64,000 nt of DNA from Zhongshania sp. (GCF_029212375.1 NZ_JARGNU010000001.1:372001-436000), one strand, 5' to 3'. Positions 18,671-27,439 are shown, counted from the first letter of the stretch. The notes: a model not told the origin generated them from the letters alone. Made by a program: numbers and translations.

Positions 18671-19192
18671 ATGTCTCAGATTAATTTTGCAAAAAAACCG
18701 CTGGCAGCGGCGTTTGGCGCTGCCCTGTTGGCTTCGGCGATGAGTCCCGCGATGGCGGGAGAAAACCCCTTCGCAGCCAAAAGTTTAAGCTCTGGCTATG
18801 AATTAGCTATGGGGAGTTCAGACAAAGCGGCGAAAGCTGAAGCAAAGATCGATGCGAATAAGACCGGTGGCGAAGCGCAGTGTGGCGCCGACAAAGCAAA
18901 AGCAGCGCACGAAGGCAAATGCGGCGAGGCGAAATGTGGTGCCGACAAAGCCAAAGCTGCTCACGAAGGTAAATGCGGCGAGGCGAAATGTGGTGCCGAC
19001 AAAGCTAAAGCAGCGCACGAAGGTAAATGCGGCGAAGCGAAATGTGGCGCCGATAAAGCCAAAGCTGCTCACGAAGGTAAATGCGGCGAGGCGAAATGTG
19101 GTGCCGATAAAGCCAAAGCGGCTCATGAAGGTAAGTGCGGTGAGGGCAAGTGTGGCGAAGCTAAGTGCGGCGCCGATAAAATGGCTAAGTAA
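18671..19192 (+). CDS. hvfA: HvfA/bufferin-type RiPP metallophore precursor with repeated EGKCG motifs
   Basis: A 173-residue secreted, Lys/Ala/Gly/Cys-rich protein. The N-terminal Sec signal peptide (hydrophobic AAAFGAALLASA, cleavage AMA|GENPF) is followed by ENPFAAKSLSSGY, typical of this precursor class. The rest is five near-identical 18-residue repeats and a shorter tail, with 12 cysteines: six in EGKCG and six in EAKCG/EAQCG. In characterised relatives (HvfA of Haemophilus influenzae, bufferins of Caulobacter) cysteines in EGKCG-type motifs are converted by an MNIO enzyme plus partner into oxazolone/thioamide or thiooxazole groups that bind copper. The two following genes encode exactly these partners. 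Shine-Dalgarno ggag lies seven bases before the ATG. Copper is the expected metal by analogy; which cysteines are modified is not readable. Confidence 0.9.
   Translation: MSQINFAKKPLAAAFGAALLASAMSPAMAGENPFAAKSLSSGYELAMGSSDKAAKAEAKIDANKTGGEAQCGADKAKAAHEGKCGEAKCGADKAKAAHEGKCGEAKCGADKAKAAHEGKCGEAKCGADKAKAAHEGKCGEAKCGADKAKAAHEGKCGEGKCGEAKCGADKMAK
18881..19150 (+). repeat. Five tandem 54-bp coding repeats
   Basis: Units begin at 18881, 18935, 18989, 19043 and 19097, each 54 bp (18 codons, C-G-A-D-K-A-K-A-A-H-E-G-K-C-G-E-A/G-K), with a partial copy to the end of the gene. Copies differ mainly at third codon positions, so they arose by in-frame duplication and keep the protein repeat under selection. 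Slippage or recombination between copies would change the number of metal sites in steps of two cysteines. Confidence 0.95.
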
Positions 19193-19235
19193 ATAATCCG
19201 TCTCCGGAAGGTGGCCAGCGTGAATGGAAGAGCCT

Positions 19236-20108
19236 ATGACTAGTGAATCAAGCGCACAGGCCGGTTTGGGCTTGCGGCGGGGCTTAATGCCCGAGCTGAA
19301 AAGCCTTGCTGGCAGCGAGCTGGATTTTCTTGAGGTTGCTCCAGAAAACTGGGTGCATATTGGCGGCCGTTACGGCCGCTCATTTCGCGAGCTAGCGGAG
19401 CGCTACCCGATTTATTTACATGGTTTATCCTTAAACATTGGTGGTTTTGCACCGCTAAATAAGGAGCTGTTAACGGATATTAAACAGTTCATGGCCGATT
19501 TTAATTGTCCACTGTACTCCGAACACCTCACTTACTGTGGCGACGAAGGGCAGCTCTACGATTTGCTGCCTATTCCATTTACCGAAGAGGCGGTGTATCA
19601 CGTTGCCGAGCGGGTTAAACAAGTTCAGGACGTTTTAGGTCAGCGGATATTGTTGGAGAATGCGTCCTACTACGCAGCACCAGCGCAGGCCATGAGCGAA
19701 AGCGAATTTATTAACGCGGTATTGGCTGAGGCGGACTGCGATTTGCTCCTAGACGTAAATAATATCTTCGTGAATAGCGTAAACAATCGTTACGATCCCG
19801 TTCAGTTTTTACATTCATTACCCTTGGCAAGAGCCCGCTATATCCATATAGCAGGGCATTTTGACGAGGCGGAAGATTTACGAGTAGACACCCATGGGGC
19901 TGATGTAATCGATCCGGTATGGGCGCTGTTAGATGAAGCCTATCGCCTTTGCGGGCCGCTGCCGACCTTGTTGGAGCGAGATTTTAATTTTCCACCCATG
20001 GCCGAATTGTTGTTAGAAATTGGGCAAATCCGCCGCGCACAAGCCCATGCCAATAGCCAAGGTATAAGTCATTTCTCACCGTTAAATGCACGCAAGCGAG
20101 CTGGCTGA
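19236..20108 (+). CDS. hvfB: MNIO (DUF692) family RiPP maturase, HvfB type
   Basis: About 290 residues, a TIM-barrel of the multinuclear non-heme iron-dependent oxidase family (MbnB/HvfB/BufB). N-terminal GLGLRRGLM is family-typical. Candidate iron ligands lie in the usual blocks: LHGLS (H62), SEHLTY (E96/H97), ENASYY (E141/N142), DVNNIFVN (D173/N175), HIAGHFD (H204/H208/D210), DTHG (D218/H220) and LLERD (E247). In characterised systems the enzyme oxidises cysteines of the precursor using O2. It follows the precursor by about 40 bp and overlaps the partner gene by one base (TGATG). ATG 19236 was preferred over ATG 19224 because ggaag lies five bases upstream; 12 bp of doubt remain. Confidence 0.93.
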   Translation: MTSESSAQAGLGLRRGLMPELKSLAGSELDFLEVAPENWVHIGGRYGRSFRELAERYPIYLHGLSLNIGGFAPLNKELLTDIKQFMADFNCPLYSEHLTYCGDEGQLYDLLPIPFTEEAVYHVAERVKQVQDVLGQRILLENASYYAAPAQAMSESEFINAVLAEADCDLLLDVNNIFVNSVNNRYDPVQFLHSLPLARARYIHIAGHFDEAEDLRVDTHGADVIDPVWALLDEAYRLCGPLPTLLERDFNFPPMAELLLEIGQIRRAQAHANSQGISHFSPLNARKRAG

Positions 20109-20854
20109 TGAAGCCATTTCAGCAAGTACAGCAAAGTATGACAGCCTTCGTTCGCGACCCAGATGCTTGCGTTGGACCGGAAGGCATAGAAACGCGGCGT
20201 TTAGCGATTTACCGTGATCTTTTCTTTAATAATATCGAAGGTTTTCTCAGTAATGGCTTTCCGGTGTGTCGGAGCTTATTTAGCGATGACGACTGGCATG
20301 CACTGGTGCGGGATTTTATGCGCCAGCACCGCTGCGAAAGCCCCTATTTTTTGCGTATCGCCGAGGAGTTTCTCAGCTATTTAGCCGAGCAAGGCGACGC
20401 TCGGGACGATCCGGCGTTTCTAATGGAATTGGCCCATTATGAATGGGTTGAGCTGGCGCTAGACATAGCAGAAGATGAGTTCCCTGAGTCAGCGCCGTTT
20501 AGCGATGTTCTGGCGGCTCGCCTGAGCGTGTCGCCATTGGCGTGGTCTTTGGCGTATCAATTTCCTGTACAGCATATTGGTCGCGATTATCAGCCCGCTG
20601 AGCCGAGCGCTGAGCTAAGCTATATTGTTGTTTATCGCAATCGGCAGGATGCAGTGCAGTTTTTGGAAATTAACGCCGTCACCGCTCGCTTATTAGCGCT
20701 GCTTGCCGAGTTTCCAGCATTAGAGGGGGCGGCACTGTTGAGTACAATCGCTCAAGAACTCAATGTTGAATTGGCTGCGCTTGCGGATTTTGGACGCGAT
20801 ATTTTGGTGAAATTACTGGATCTGGACATATTATTTGTGAACAAGTGGTCATGA
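20108..20854 (+). CDS. hvfC: HvfC-type RiPP maturation partner (DUF2063 N-terminal domain)
   Basis: A 248-residue protein. The N-terminal third is the DUF2063 domain once labelled putative DNA-binding (RRLAIYRDLFFNNIEGFLSNGFPVCRSLF...FMRQHRCESPYFLRIAEEFL); the rest is a poorly conserved helical and strand region. In H. influenzae and Caulobacter systems the equivalent protein (HvfC/BufC) binds the precursor and works with the MNIO enzyme. Its start overlaps the maturase stop, which supports a stoichiometric partnership. The DoxX-like membrane protein that often ends such operons is absent; mlaA follows instead. Confidence 0.9.
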   Translation: MKPFQQVQQSMTAFVRDPDACVGPEGIETRRLAIYRDLFFNNIEGFLSNGFPVCRSLFSDDDWHALVRDFMRQHRCESPYFLRIAEEFLSYLAEQGDARDDPAFLMELAHYEWVELALDIAEDEFPESAPFSDVLAARLSVSPLAWSLAYQFPVQHIGRDYQPAEPSAELSYIVVYRNRQDAVQFLEINAVTARLLALLAEFPALEGAALLSTIAQELNVELAALADFGRDILVKLLDLDILFVNKWS

Positions 20855-20928
20855 TCGAAGTGGTGCCAAATACGTGGGTATTAGGTATAGTGTTGACCAG
20901 TTTTAAGCTTAAAGAGTAATTGGGGTTG

Positions 20929-21657
20929 ATGATACCAATGCAAAGAAAAGTCGGTGCCTTATTCGTGCTGTTATCTGTGCTTGGAATAAGTAATGTTTTT
21001 GCCGAGAATGATGGCGATCCGCGTGACCCGTGGGAAGGTTTCAATCGGGGGGTATTTGCTTTTAACGATACCGCTGATGAATACCTTGTTCAGCCCATTG
21101 CCCGAGGTTATCGCAAGATAACCCCAGCTATTGTCGATCAAGGCATAGCCAATTTTTTCAATAATATTGGCGAGATCAAAAACATGGGCAATGACCTGCT
21201 GCAAGGCAAGGCGAGCGATGTACTGGTCGATGGTGGTCGTTTTATTATAAATACTACCGTTGGGGTAGTCGGTTTTTTTGATGTTGCTAGTTATATTGGC
21301 CTGAAGCGAGAGTCCGAAGATTTTGGCCAAACCCTCGCCGTGTGGGGTGTTGGCTCTGGGCCTTATCTGGTGTTGCCATTTTTAGGGCCAAGTAGTGTTA
21401 GGGATGGCTTTGGCACAGGTGTTGATTCCTACGTGTCGGTAACTGGGGCTATTGATCCAGAGTACGCGCGCTACGCCATGAGCGGCCTAGATTTATTGCA
21501 GACCCGTGCTAGCTTATTAGGTACTGAGGCGCTAATGTCCGGTGATAAATACACTTTTTTGAAAGATGCCTACCTGCAGCGCAGAGAGTACCTAATTAAT
21601 GACGGTCAGCTTAAAGATGACTTTGGCGATGAAGACTTTGAGTCTTTTGACTTCTGA
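20929..21657 (+). CDS. mlaA: MlaA (VacJ) family outer-membrane phospholipid-trafficking protein, apparently not lipidated
   Basis: About 242 residues with family hallmarks DPWEGFNRGVFAFNDTAD, the NFFNNIGEI block, GFFDVAS, DFGQTLAVWGVGSGPYLVLP and a C-terminal acidic tail. MlaA sits in the outer membrane with porins and removes mislocalised phospholipids from the outer leaflet, passing them to MlaC. A signal peptide is clear (GALFVLLSVLGISNVFA|ENDGDP), but it ends in a signal-peptidase-I type site and there is no lipobox cysteine, unlike E. coli MlaA. The frame opens at a TTG (20920); ATG 20929 follows gggg closely and ATG 20938 is also possible. The order mlaA-rssB-rssC-tal matches Pseudomonas. 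Confidence 0.9.
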   Translation: MIPMQRKVGALFVLLSVLGISNVFAENDGDPRDPWEGFNRGVFAFNDTADEYLVQPIARGYRKITPAIVDQGIANFFNNIGEIKNMGNDLLQGKASDVLVDGGRFIINTTVGVVGFFDVASYIGLKRESEDFGQTLAVWGVGSGPYLVLPFLGPSSVRDGFGTGVDSYVSVTGAIDPEYARYAMSGLDLLQTRASLLGTEALMSGDKYTFLKDAYLQRREYLINDGQLKDDFGDEDFESFDF

Positions 21658-21738
21658 ACAAACCGCTACTGAGCCGCTTGTAAATTCTCCACATAATTCC
21701 CTATTGTGTGTGCTGCGGGATGCGGGTAAAAAGGCTTG

Positions 21739-22920
21739 ATGAATATCACTCTTCCCCATCGCATTCTGCTCGTTCAACAGGTAGATGCAACCCACCCCCA
21801 ACTTGTTAGTTCCCTAGAAGAGCTAGGTATGGAACTTGTGCATGTTGCCGATTGCGCCACGGCCATGCCAAGTTTTCGGGAAGAGGATATTGATATCGTG
21901 ATGGTCGATATCGATTTTCCAGAAGACCGAGGGATTGATTTACTGGGTAGAATGGCTGCCGACCCCCGCGAGCTGCCGCTAGTTGGCCTTTCTCGGCGTA
22001 AAAGTTTGGCTGATGTGCTGTCTGCGGTACGTCACGGCGCTACAGATTATTTGATGCTGCCGCCGGAAAATCTCGACGTGATAAAGCACGTCGTAGACCG
22101 CGCGTTGGAGCGGGGCGCCTTAAAACGTGAAAACTTGGCGTATCGCACCAAGCTTGAAAATGCCAATCGGGATTTGCTGGAGAGCCTAACGCTATTGCAG
22201 CAGGATCAGCAGGCAGGTAAACATGTTCAGCAGCTACTGCTGCCGGATACCCCCAAGCAAATCTCCAACTATCAGTTTTGCCACTTTATTTTGCCGTCGC
22301 TGTACCTCAGTGGTGACTTTGTCGATTACTTTGTGGTGGGTGAAGACCACGCGGTATTTTTTGTGGCCGACGTTTCCGGTCACGGTGCCAGCTCCGCGTT
22401 TGTAACGGTGTTTTTGAAAAACCTTTTTGCCCGCAAGCGTAGCGATTTTTTGCATCGGGGTTCAACGGCGATTTTGTCACCTGCCAAAATGCTGGCTATA
22501 GCCAATCGTGAATTATTGGAAATGGGCATCGGCAAGCATGTGACCCTGTGTGTGGGCGCTTTTGATTTAAAATGCAATCAGCTGTGTTACTCGGTCGCGG
22601 GTCATTTGCCAGCGCCGGTTTTGGCCTCTAATGGTCGCGCAGAGTTTTTGCCGGAACATGATATGCCGGTGGGCTTGTTTGCTGATGCCCAATTTAGTGA
22701 CCATATGATCACTTTTCCGCCGGGGGCTGTGCTGACCCTGTTCTCTGATGGTATATTAGAGGTCTTAGACAGTGACACCCTAGAGCACAAAGAACAGCGC
22801 TTGCTCGATTTATTGAAAGAGGGGCAGAGCTCGTCAACACAGCTGGCCGAGGCCTTTGGACTTTTTGATATGGACGAGGCACCGGACGATATTGCAATTT
22901 TAGTAGTATGTAGGTTATAG
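21739..22920 (+). CDS. rssB: RssB-like response regulator with C-terminal PP2C/SpoIIE phosphatase domain
   Basis: A 393-residue protein. The receiver domain spans about 1-120, with D57 as the likely phospho-acceptor (VMVDIDF) and the conserved Lys position replaced by the P-P of LMLPPE. A helical linker of about 125-160 probably forms a coiled coil. The PP2C-like domain follows from about 165, with metal-binding acids in SGDF, VADVSGHG, LFSDGILEV and DDIAILVV, so it should be an active serine phosphatase. In Pseudomonas the homologue pairs with the STAS protein RssC, encoded next, in control of the stress sigma factor RpoS. ATG 21739 is chosen over TTG 21736; aagg lies just upstream. Confidence 0.9.
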   Translation: MNITLPHRILLVQQVDATHPQLVSSLEELGMELVHVADCATAMPSFREEDIDIVMVDIDFPEDRGIDLLGRMAADPRELPLVGLSRRKSLADVLSAVRHGATDYLMLPPENLDVIKHVVDRALERGALKRENLAYRTKLENANRDLLESLTLLQQDQQAGKHVQQLLLPDTPKQISNYQFCHFILPSLYLSGDFVDYFVVGEDHAVFFVADVSGHGASSAFVTVFLKNLFARKRSDFLHRGSTAILSPAKMLAIANRELLEMGIGKHVTLCVGAFDLKCNQLCYSVAGHLPAPVLASNGRAEFLPEHDMPVGLFADAQFSDHMITFPPGAVLTLFSDGILEVLDSDTLEHKEQRLLDLLKEGQSSSTQLAEAFGLFDMDEAPDDIAILVVCRL

Positions 22921-22924
22921 GCAA

Positions 22925-23413
22925 ATGCAGCCTGGTCGAATTTTAGTAGCAGGACAGGATGGTGCCTTCGTTATAAAGCTGGTTGGCGATGTGCGGCTAA
23001 CCCTTTGTACAACACTGGACGAGTTTTTTGATGAAATGCTCTCGGTTGAGGGTTTTGCCAGTGTGGTCGTGGACTTATCAGATGCTATCAATGTCGATAG
23101 CACTACTTTGGGTTTGCTCGCTAAATTGGCGATCAAAGCCAAGGAAAAATTTCAGTTTGTGCCCCTCATTTTATCGACGAACCCCGATATTACGCGGGTG
23201 CTGCAAAGCATGGGATTTGATCGGGTGTTTAGGATTCGTGAAGAGCCTTTGCTAAATGATGAAGACCTTGGCGAGCTACCCGTGCTTGACGCCAGTGAAG
23301 AGGGTGTGCGAAACCGAGTGCTAGAGGCCCACCGCACCTTGATGGGTTTAAGTGAGAGCAACCACGCCAAGTTTCGCGAATTAGTCTCCCTTCTAGAAGG
23401 GCAGTGTTTTTAG
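22925..23413 (+). CDS. rssC: STAS-domain anti-sigma factor antagonist, RssC-like
   Basis: A 162-residue protein with a SpoIIAA-type STAS domain (about 1-105). The phosphorylation loop reads NVDSTTLGLLAKLAIKA, with S59 (or T60) as the regulatory site. A 50-residue C-terminal extension follows. It starts four bases after the RssB-like phosphatase, its probable partner: the phosphatase would dephosphorylate the STAS serine. The kinase/anti-sigma partner is not in this window. The stop overlaps the convergent terB-like gene by four bases. Confidence 0.88.
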   Translation: MQPGRILVAGQDGAFVIKLVGDVRLTLCTTLDEFFDEMLSVEGFASVVVDLSDAINVDSTTLGLLAKLAIKAKEKFQFVPLILSTNPDITRVLQSMGFDRVFRIREEPLLNDEDLGELPVLDASEEGVRNRVLEAHRTLMGLSESNHAKFRELVSLLEGQCF

Positions 23414-23853
23414 TTTCCGTCGCCAATTACACTTAATTTTGCCCGAATAAACTCGCTGTGCGGCAAATAGATAAGGTCTGATATTTTGCGAATCAGATGA
23501 TCTTCGTATTTGTCTATACGCCCATCTTCTTGAGCCACTTCCCAAAGTGCCAGTACCAGTTGGTATTTCTCAATATTATTGCAGTTATCATTGATATAGC
23601 GGGTAAATGGGTAGAGATCGGTTCGTTCTTCGGTGGTGTTTCGAGCTTGGGCCATAAACGCATCAATGTCGCTGCTGGAAATCGAAAAGTGCGCAATGAG
23701 TATTTTTCGGATTTTGTCTATTTCAGCGGGATCTTCTTGGAAGTCTGATTTACAGACTTCCAGCAGCAAGGCTGCGGTAACTAATTCTAAGGTCATTTTG
23801 TCGTCGCTAGCGCTGTTTTCTACCGTGAACAGCTGTTTTAGCCTCTCAAACAT
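23410..23853 (-). CDS. TerB-like domain protein
   Basis: A 147-residue helical, acidic protein with the TerB signature: two repeated helical units, [21 protein letters not shown] and [25 protein letters not shown], each with an acidic metal-binding type loop, and a basic N-terminal helix MFERLKQLF. The family name comes from tellurite resistance, but isolated TerB-like proteins occur widely and usually have nothing to do with tellurite; the role here is unknown. Its start overlaps the stop of the upstream transaldolase gene by eight bases, so the two are co-transcribed. Confidence 0.8.
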   Translation of the reverse strand: MFERLKQLFTVENSASDDKMTLELVTAALLLEVCKSDFQEDPAEIDKIRKILIAHFSISSSDIDAFMAQARNTTEERTDLYPFTRYINDNCNNIEKYQLVLALWEVAQEDGRIDKYEDHLIRKISDLIYLPHSEFIRAKLSVIGDGN

Positions 23854-24802
23854 GCGAATTCCAACCCCGTAATAGCGCTTCTAGTTTCACTTGATCTGCT
23901 GCAAAGGCGCGAATGCCTTCGGCTAATTTTTCGGTCGCCATGGCGTCTTCATTCATCGCCCAGCGAAAGTCAATTTCATTGATGCCGATTTTGCTTTGCG
24001 GCGCAAATTCCATTGTAGGGGAAAGGCGGCGGGGCAGAGCACCACAGTCGTCTTTTAATTCACTGAGCAGGGCAGGGCTAATGGTGAGGCGGTCGCAGCC
24101 AGCCAAGGCCTCGATTTCACCGCAATTTCGAAAGCTTGCGCCCATCACAATCGTTTTGTAATTGTGTTGTTTGTAGTAGCTGTATATGGCGCTAACCGAT
24201 TGTACGCCAGGGTCTTCGTCGGCATTGGCTGGCGTGGCGCCATGGGCAACATGCCAGTCTAAAATACGGCCAACAAAAGGCGAAATCAGAGTGGCGCCGG
24301 CTTCGGCGCAAGCTGCTGCTTGGATCAGGCTAAAAAGGAGGGTTAGGTTGCATTCTATACCTTCTTGCTCAAGGGCTTTGGCGGCTTCTATGCCTTCCCA
24401 AGTAGAGGCGATTTTAATCAGAAGGCGATCCTTGTCGATGCCTTTGGCTTGGTAAAGTTCGACAATCCGCCGGCCCTCGTGAATCATTGCCGTGGTGTTG
24501 AACGAGAGTCTAGCATCGACTTCGGTGGAAACTTTGCCAGGCACAAGCTTGCTTATTTCTGCGCCAATTTCAACGGCGAGCTGGGTGGCGGCTTGCTGGA
24601 GTTGTGAGGCATCGTCCCGATTGCTGAGCTGGGCAACCACCTTGCTAATCATTGCCTCATACTGAGGAAGAGCGGCGGCTTTTAAAATGAGTGACGGGTT
24701 GGTCGTGGCATCTTGGGGGCTGAAGCGGGCGATGGCTTCGATATCGCCGGTGTCGGCAACCACATCGGTAATCGCCTTTAGCTGATCAAGTTTACTGCTC
24801 AT
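23846..24802 (-). CDS. tal: Transaldolase (TalB type)
   Basis: A 318-residue class I aldolase of the pentose phosphate pathway, transferring a dihydroxyacetone unit between sedoheptulose 7-phosphate and glyceraldehyde 3-phosphate. The Schiff-base lysine is K130 in [21 protein letters not shown] near the N-terminus and [21 protein letters not shown] are family blocks. Length equals E. coli TalB (317). Cytoplasmic. In Pseudomonas tal also sits beside the rssB/rssC pair, although here a terB-like gene lies between them. Confidence 0.97.
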   Translation of the reverse strand: MSSKLDQLKAITDVVADTGDIEAIARFSPQDATTNPSLILKAAALPQYEAMISKVVAQLSNRDDASQLQQAATQLAVEIGAEISKLVPGKVSTEVDARLSFNTTAMIHEGRRIVELYQAKGIDKDRLLIKIASTWEGIEAAKALEQEGIECNLTLLFSLIQAAACAEAGATLISPFVGRILDWHVAHGATPANADEDPGVQSVSAIYSYYKQHNYKTIVMGASFRNCGEIEALAGCDRLTISPALLSELKDDCGALPRRLSPTMEFAPQSKIGINEIDFRWAMNEDAMATEKLAEGIRAFAADQVKLEALLRGWNSHV

Positions 24803-24829
24803 TATAGTGCTATTCCTTTATGTAATTTA

Positions 24830-25813
24830 CTACCAGCTGCGCTCGACAAAGGCCAGCGCGTCACTGAGTACCTCTAGGCCCGCGCCGGGGCGATGAGCGT
24901 GCTCGCTAATATGACGCCGAAAGAGCCGACCGCCAGCTTGGCCGTTAAACAGGCCTAATATATGGCGCGTTATATGATTGAGCCGCGTGCCTTTGGCAAG
25001 TTCCGCTTCAATATAAGGAAACAAGCCGTGGATGACGTCGCGACGAGTTTTGCTTATGGCGGCCTGTTGGTAAAAGCGTTCGTCTACCTCTGCCAATAAA
25101 TAAGGTGTTTGGTAAGCGCTGCGGCCCATCATAATGCCATCGACATATGACAAATGCGAGCTGGCGTCGTCAAGGGTTTGGATGCCACCGTTTATGATAA
25201 TTTCTAGGTCGGGGAATTCCTGTTTAAGCTGGTATACCAAATCGTAATTTAAAGGTGGTATCTCGCGATTTTCTTTTGGGCTTAAACCCTGCAGCCACGC
25301 TTTACGGGCGTGAACGATAATCGCATCGGTACCGGCCTCGGCAATGGCGCCAACAAATTCCTGCAGCGGTCCGTAACCCTCCTGCTCATCAATGCCAATG
25401 CGGTGTTTGACGGTGATAGGGAGCCCGCAGGCGTCTTTCATTGCTTTGACGCAATCGGCGACCAATTGTGGGCGAGACATTAAACAGGCACCAAAAAAGC
25501 CGTTTTGAACGCGGTCGGAAGGGCAGCCGCAGTTCAGGTTAATCTCATCGTAATTCCATTGCTCCGCCATGCGCGCTGATACTGCCAAGGCTTCGGGATC
25601 GCTGCCCCCTAATTGCAGTGCCACAGGGTGTTCAATATCACTGAAATCAAGATGGCGCTCTTGATCCCCATGAATTAAGGCACCAGTGGTGATCATTTCG
25701 GTGTAAAGCACGGCGTGACGGCTAAGCTGGCGCCAGAACACGCGACAGTGTCGGTCAGACCAGTCGAGCATCGGGGCGACGCAGAAGCGACGGTCGAGAA
25801 CTTTTTTACTCAT
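24830..25813 (-). CDS. dusA: tRNA-dihydrouridine(20/20a) synthase DusA
   Basis: A 327-residue FMN enzyme reducing U20/U20a in the tRNA D-loop. Visible are the N-terminal FCVAPMLDWSDRHCRVFWR, the subfamily-specific ELNCGCPSDRVQ-like block (read here as NLNCGCPSDRVQNGFFGACLM, with the catalytic cysteine in GAC), VKHRIGID, IVHARKAWLQGLSPKENR and INGGI. The spacing and the R-x-A-W-L-x-G-L block identify DusA rather than DusB/DusC. It is 27 bp upstream of tal on the same strand and divergent from gltX. Confidence 0.96.
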   Translation of the reverse strand: MSKKVLDRRFCVAPMLDWSDRHCRVFWRQLSRHAVLYTEMITTGALIHGDQERHLDFSDIEHPVALQLGGSDPEALAVSARMAEQWNYDEINLNCGCPSDRVQNGFFGACLMSRPQLVADCVKAMKDACGLPITVKHRIGIDEQEGYGPLQEFVGAIAEAGTDAIIVHARKAWLQGLSPKENREIPPLNYDLVYQLKQEFPDLEIIINGGIQTLDDASSHLSYVDGIMMGRSAYQTPYLLAEVDERFYQQAAISKTRRDVIHGLFPYIEAELAKGTRLNHITRHILGLFNGQAGGRLFRRHISEHAHRPGAGLEVLSDALAFVERSW

Positions 25814-25945
25814 CGGCGCTGAAATACCTCTGCGGATGGATGAATCTTGGTGGTATCGGCACGTATAATGGCCGCTGCATTGGCCTGCTGCCGTAATCGG
25901 TGGCAGGCTAAAACCCTATTGTATTCAAATGGTAATAAACACTCC

Positions 25946-27439
25946 ATGACTGTTCGCACTCGTATTGCCCCGTCTCCTACTGGTGACCCACACGTGGGTA
26001 CGGCCTATATCGCCCTTTTTAACTACTGTTTCGCCAAAAGTCAGGGTGGTCAGTTTCTATTGAGAATTGAAGATACCGATCAGCAGCGCTCCACTGCGGC
26101 GTCTGAGCAGGCGATTTTTGATTCGTTGCGTTGGCTGGGTTTGGATTGGGATGAGGGCCCAGATGTGGGTGGGCCCCATGGCCCCTATCGGCAGAGTGAG
26201 CGCAGTGAGATTTATCGTGAGCACTGCGAGCAGTTGATTGCAGCGGGGCATGCGTTTCGCTGTTACCGCACCCCAGCTGAGCTTGACGCTCTGCGCGAAA
26301 CCCGCCGCGCGGCGGGTGGACATACAGCGTTAAAGTATTCTGATTTAAAGCTGGACGATGCCGAGCACGCGCGTCGTGAGGCGGCGGGTGAGTCATATGT
26401 TATTCGGATGTTTGTGCCCGAAGATGATGGTCATTGCGAGATAGATGACATGCTGCGGGGCAAGATTGAGCTGGAGTGGGGGCAGGTCGACGCCCAAATC
26501 CTGCTGAAATCCGACGGCTTGCCGACCTACCATTTGGCGAATGTAGTAGATGACCATCTAATGGAAATTACCCACGTACTGCGGGGCGAGGAGTGGATTA
26601 ACTCGGCGCCTAAGCACAAGCTGTTATACCAGTATTTTGGTTGGCAAATGCCAGTGCTGTGTCATTTGCCGCTGCTGCGCAACCCAGATAAAAGCAAGCT
26701 GAGTAAGCGCAAAAATCCTACCAGTATTAATTATTATAAGCGTATGGGATTTTTGCCCGAGGCGATGCTCAATTACTTGGGTCGTATGGGTTGGTCCATG
26801 CCTGACGAGAGCGAAAAATTTAGCCTGCAAGCCATGATCAATAATTTTGATATTACGCGGGTGAGCCTAGGAGGGCCGATTTTTGATGTTGAAAAACTGC
26901 GTTGGCTGAATGGCCTCTGGCTTCGGGAAGATTGCAGCCCTGAACAATTAGCTGATCGTCTGCAGGAGTGGGTATTAAACCGCGAGATGCTGATGAAGGT
27001 TATTCCCCACGTGCAATCTCGGATTGAGGTGTTTAGCGATTTGGCGCCACTGGCCAGCTTCTTTTTGTCGGGTATGCTGCCGCTAACACCCGAGAGTTTT
27101 GCTGCGTCGAACCTCGACGAGGAAGAGTTGCTGACCTTGTTGCAGTGCGCGGCGTGGCGCTTAGAGGCCTTGGATGACTGGCAGCGCGACAATATTTTTG
27201 CAGCCATTAAATCTCTTGCCGACGGCTTGGGTATTAAATTAAAAGATTTTATGCCGCCGCTGTTTGTTGCTATCGCAGGCACAACGTCATCGATTTCCGT
27301 TGTCGATTCGATGGAGGTGTTGGGCGCAGATATGAGTCGGGCGCGCTTGCGTCACGCGGTTGAAGTGCTTGGTGGGGTGGGTAAAAAGCGCCTTAAGAAA
27401 CTCGAGAAACGCTACCAGCAAGCTTGCGAGCTAGTTTGA
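25946..27439 (+). CDS. gltX: Glutamate-tRNA ligase
   Basis: A 497-residue class I aminoacyl-tRNA synthetase. The HIGH-type motif is [14 protein letters not shown] and the KMSKS-type motif is [12 protein letters not shown]. The connective and C-terminal anticodon-binding domains follow at normal length. It charges tRNA-Glu. The open frame extends 33 codons further upstream to 25847, but ATG 25946 gives the canonical start [14 protein letters not shown]; the extension is rich in Cys/Trp/Arg and overlaps the likely promoter region shared with dusA. Confidence 0.97.
   Translation: MTVRTRIAPSPTGDPHVGTAYIALFNYCFAKSQGGQFLLRIEDTDQQRSTAASEQAIFDSLRWLGLDWDEGPDVGGPHGPYRQSERSEIYREHCEQLIAAGHAFRCYRTPAELDALRETRRAAGGHTALKYSDLKLDDAEHARREAAGESYVIRMFVPEDDGHCEIDDMLRGKIELEWGQVDAQILLKSDGLPTYHLANVVDDHLMEITHVLRGEEWINSAPKHKLLYQYFGWQMPVLCHLPLLRNPDKSKLSKRKNPTSINYYKRMGFLPEAMLNYLGRMGWSMPDESEKFSLQAMINNFDITRVSLGGPIFDVEKLRWLNGLWLREDCSPEQLADRLQEWVLNREMLMKVIPHVQSRIEVFSDLAPLASFFLSGMLPLTPESFAASNLDEEELLTLLQCAAWRLEALDDWQRDNIFAAIKSLADGLGIKLKDFMPPLFVAIAGTTSSISVVDSMEVLGADMSRARLRHAVEVLGGVGKKRLKKLEKRYQQACELV

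Noticed and set aside
18818-19196. Alternative frames (minus 102 codons; plus 114 codons) and CRISPR-like look of the repeats in hvfA
   Set aside because: The 54-bp units are contiguous without spacers and fully coding; open alternative frames are a by-product of the repetition.
23410-23853. Tellurite resistance function for the TerB-like gene
   Set aside because: No other ter genes are present; the domain name alone does not support a resistance role.
25847-25945. 33-codon N-terminal extension of gltX
   Set aside because: GltX proteins begin a few residues before the A-P-S-P-T-G motif, as from ATG 25946.
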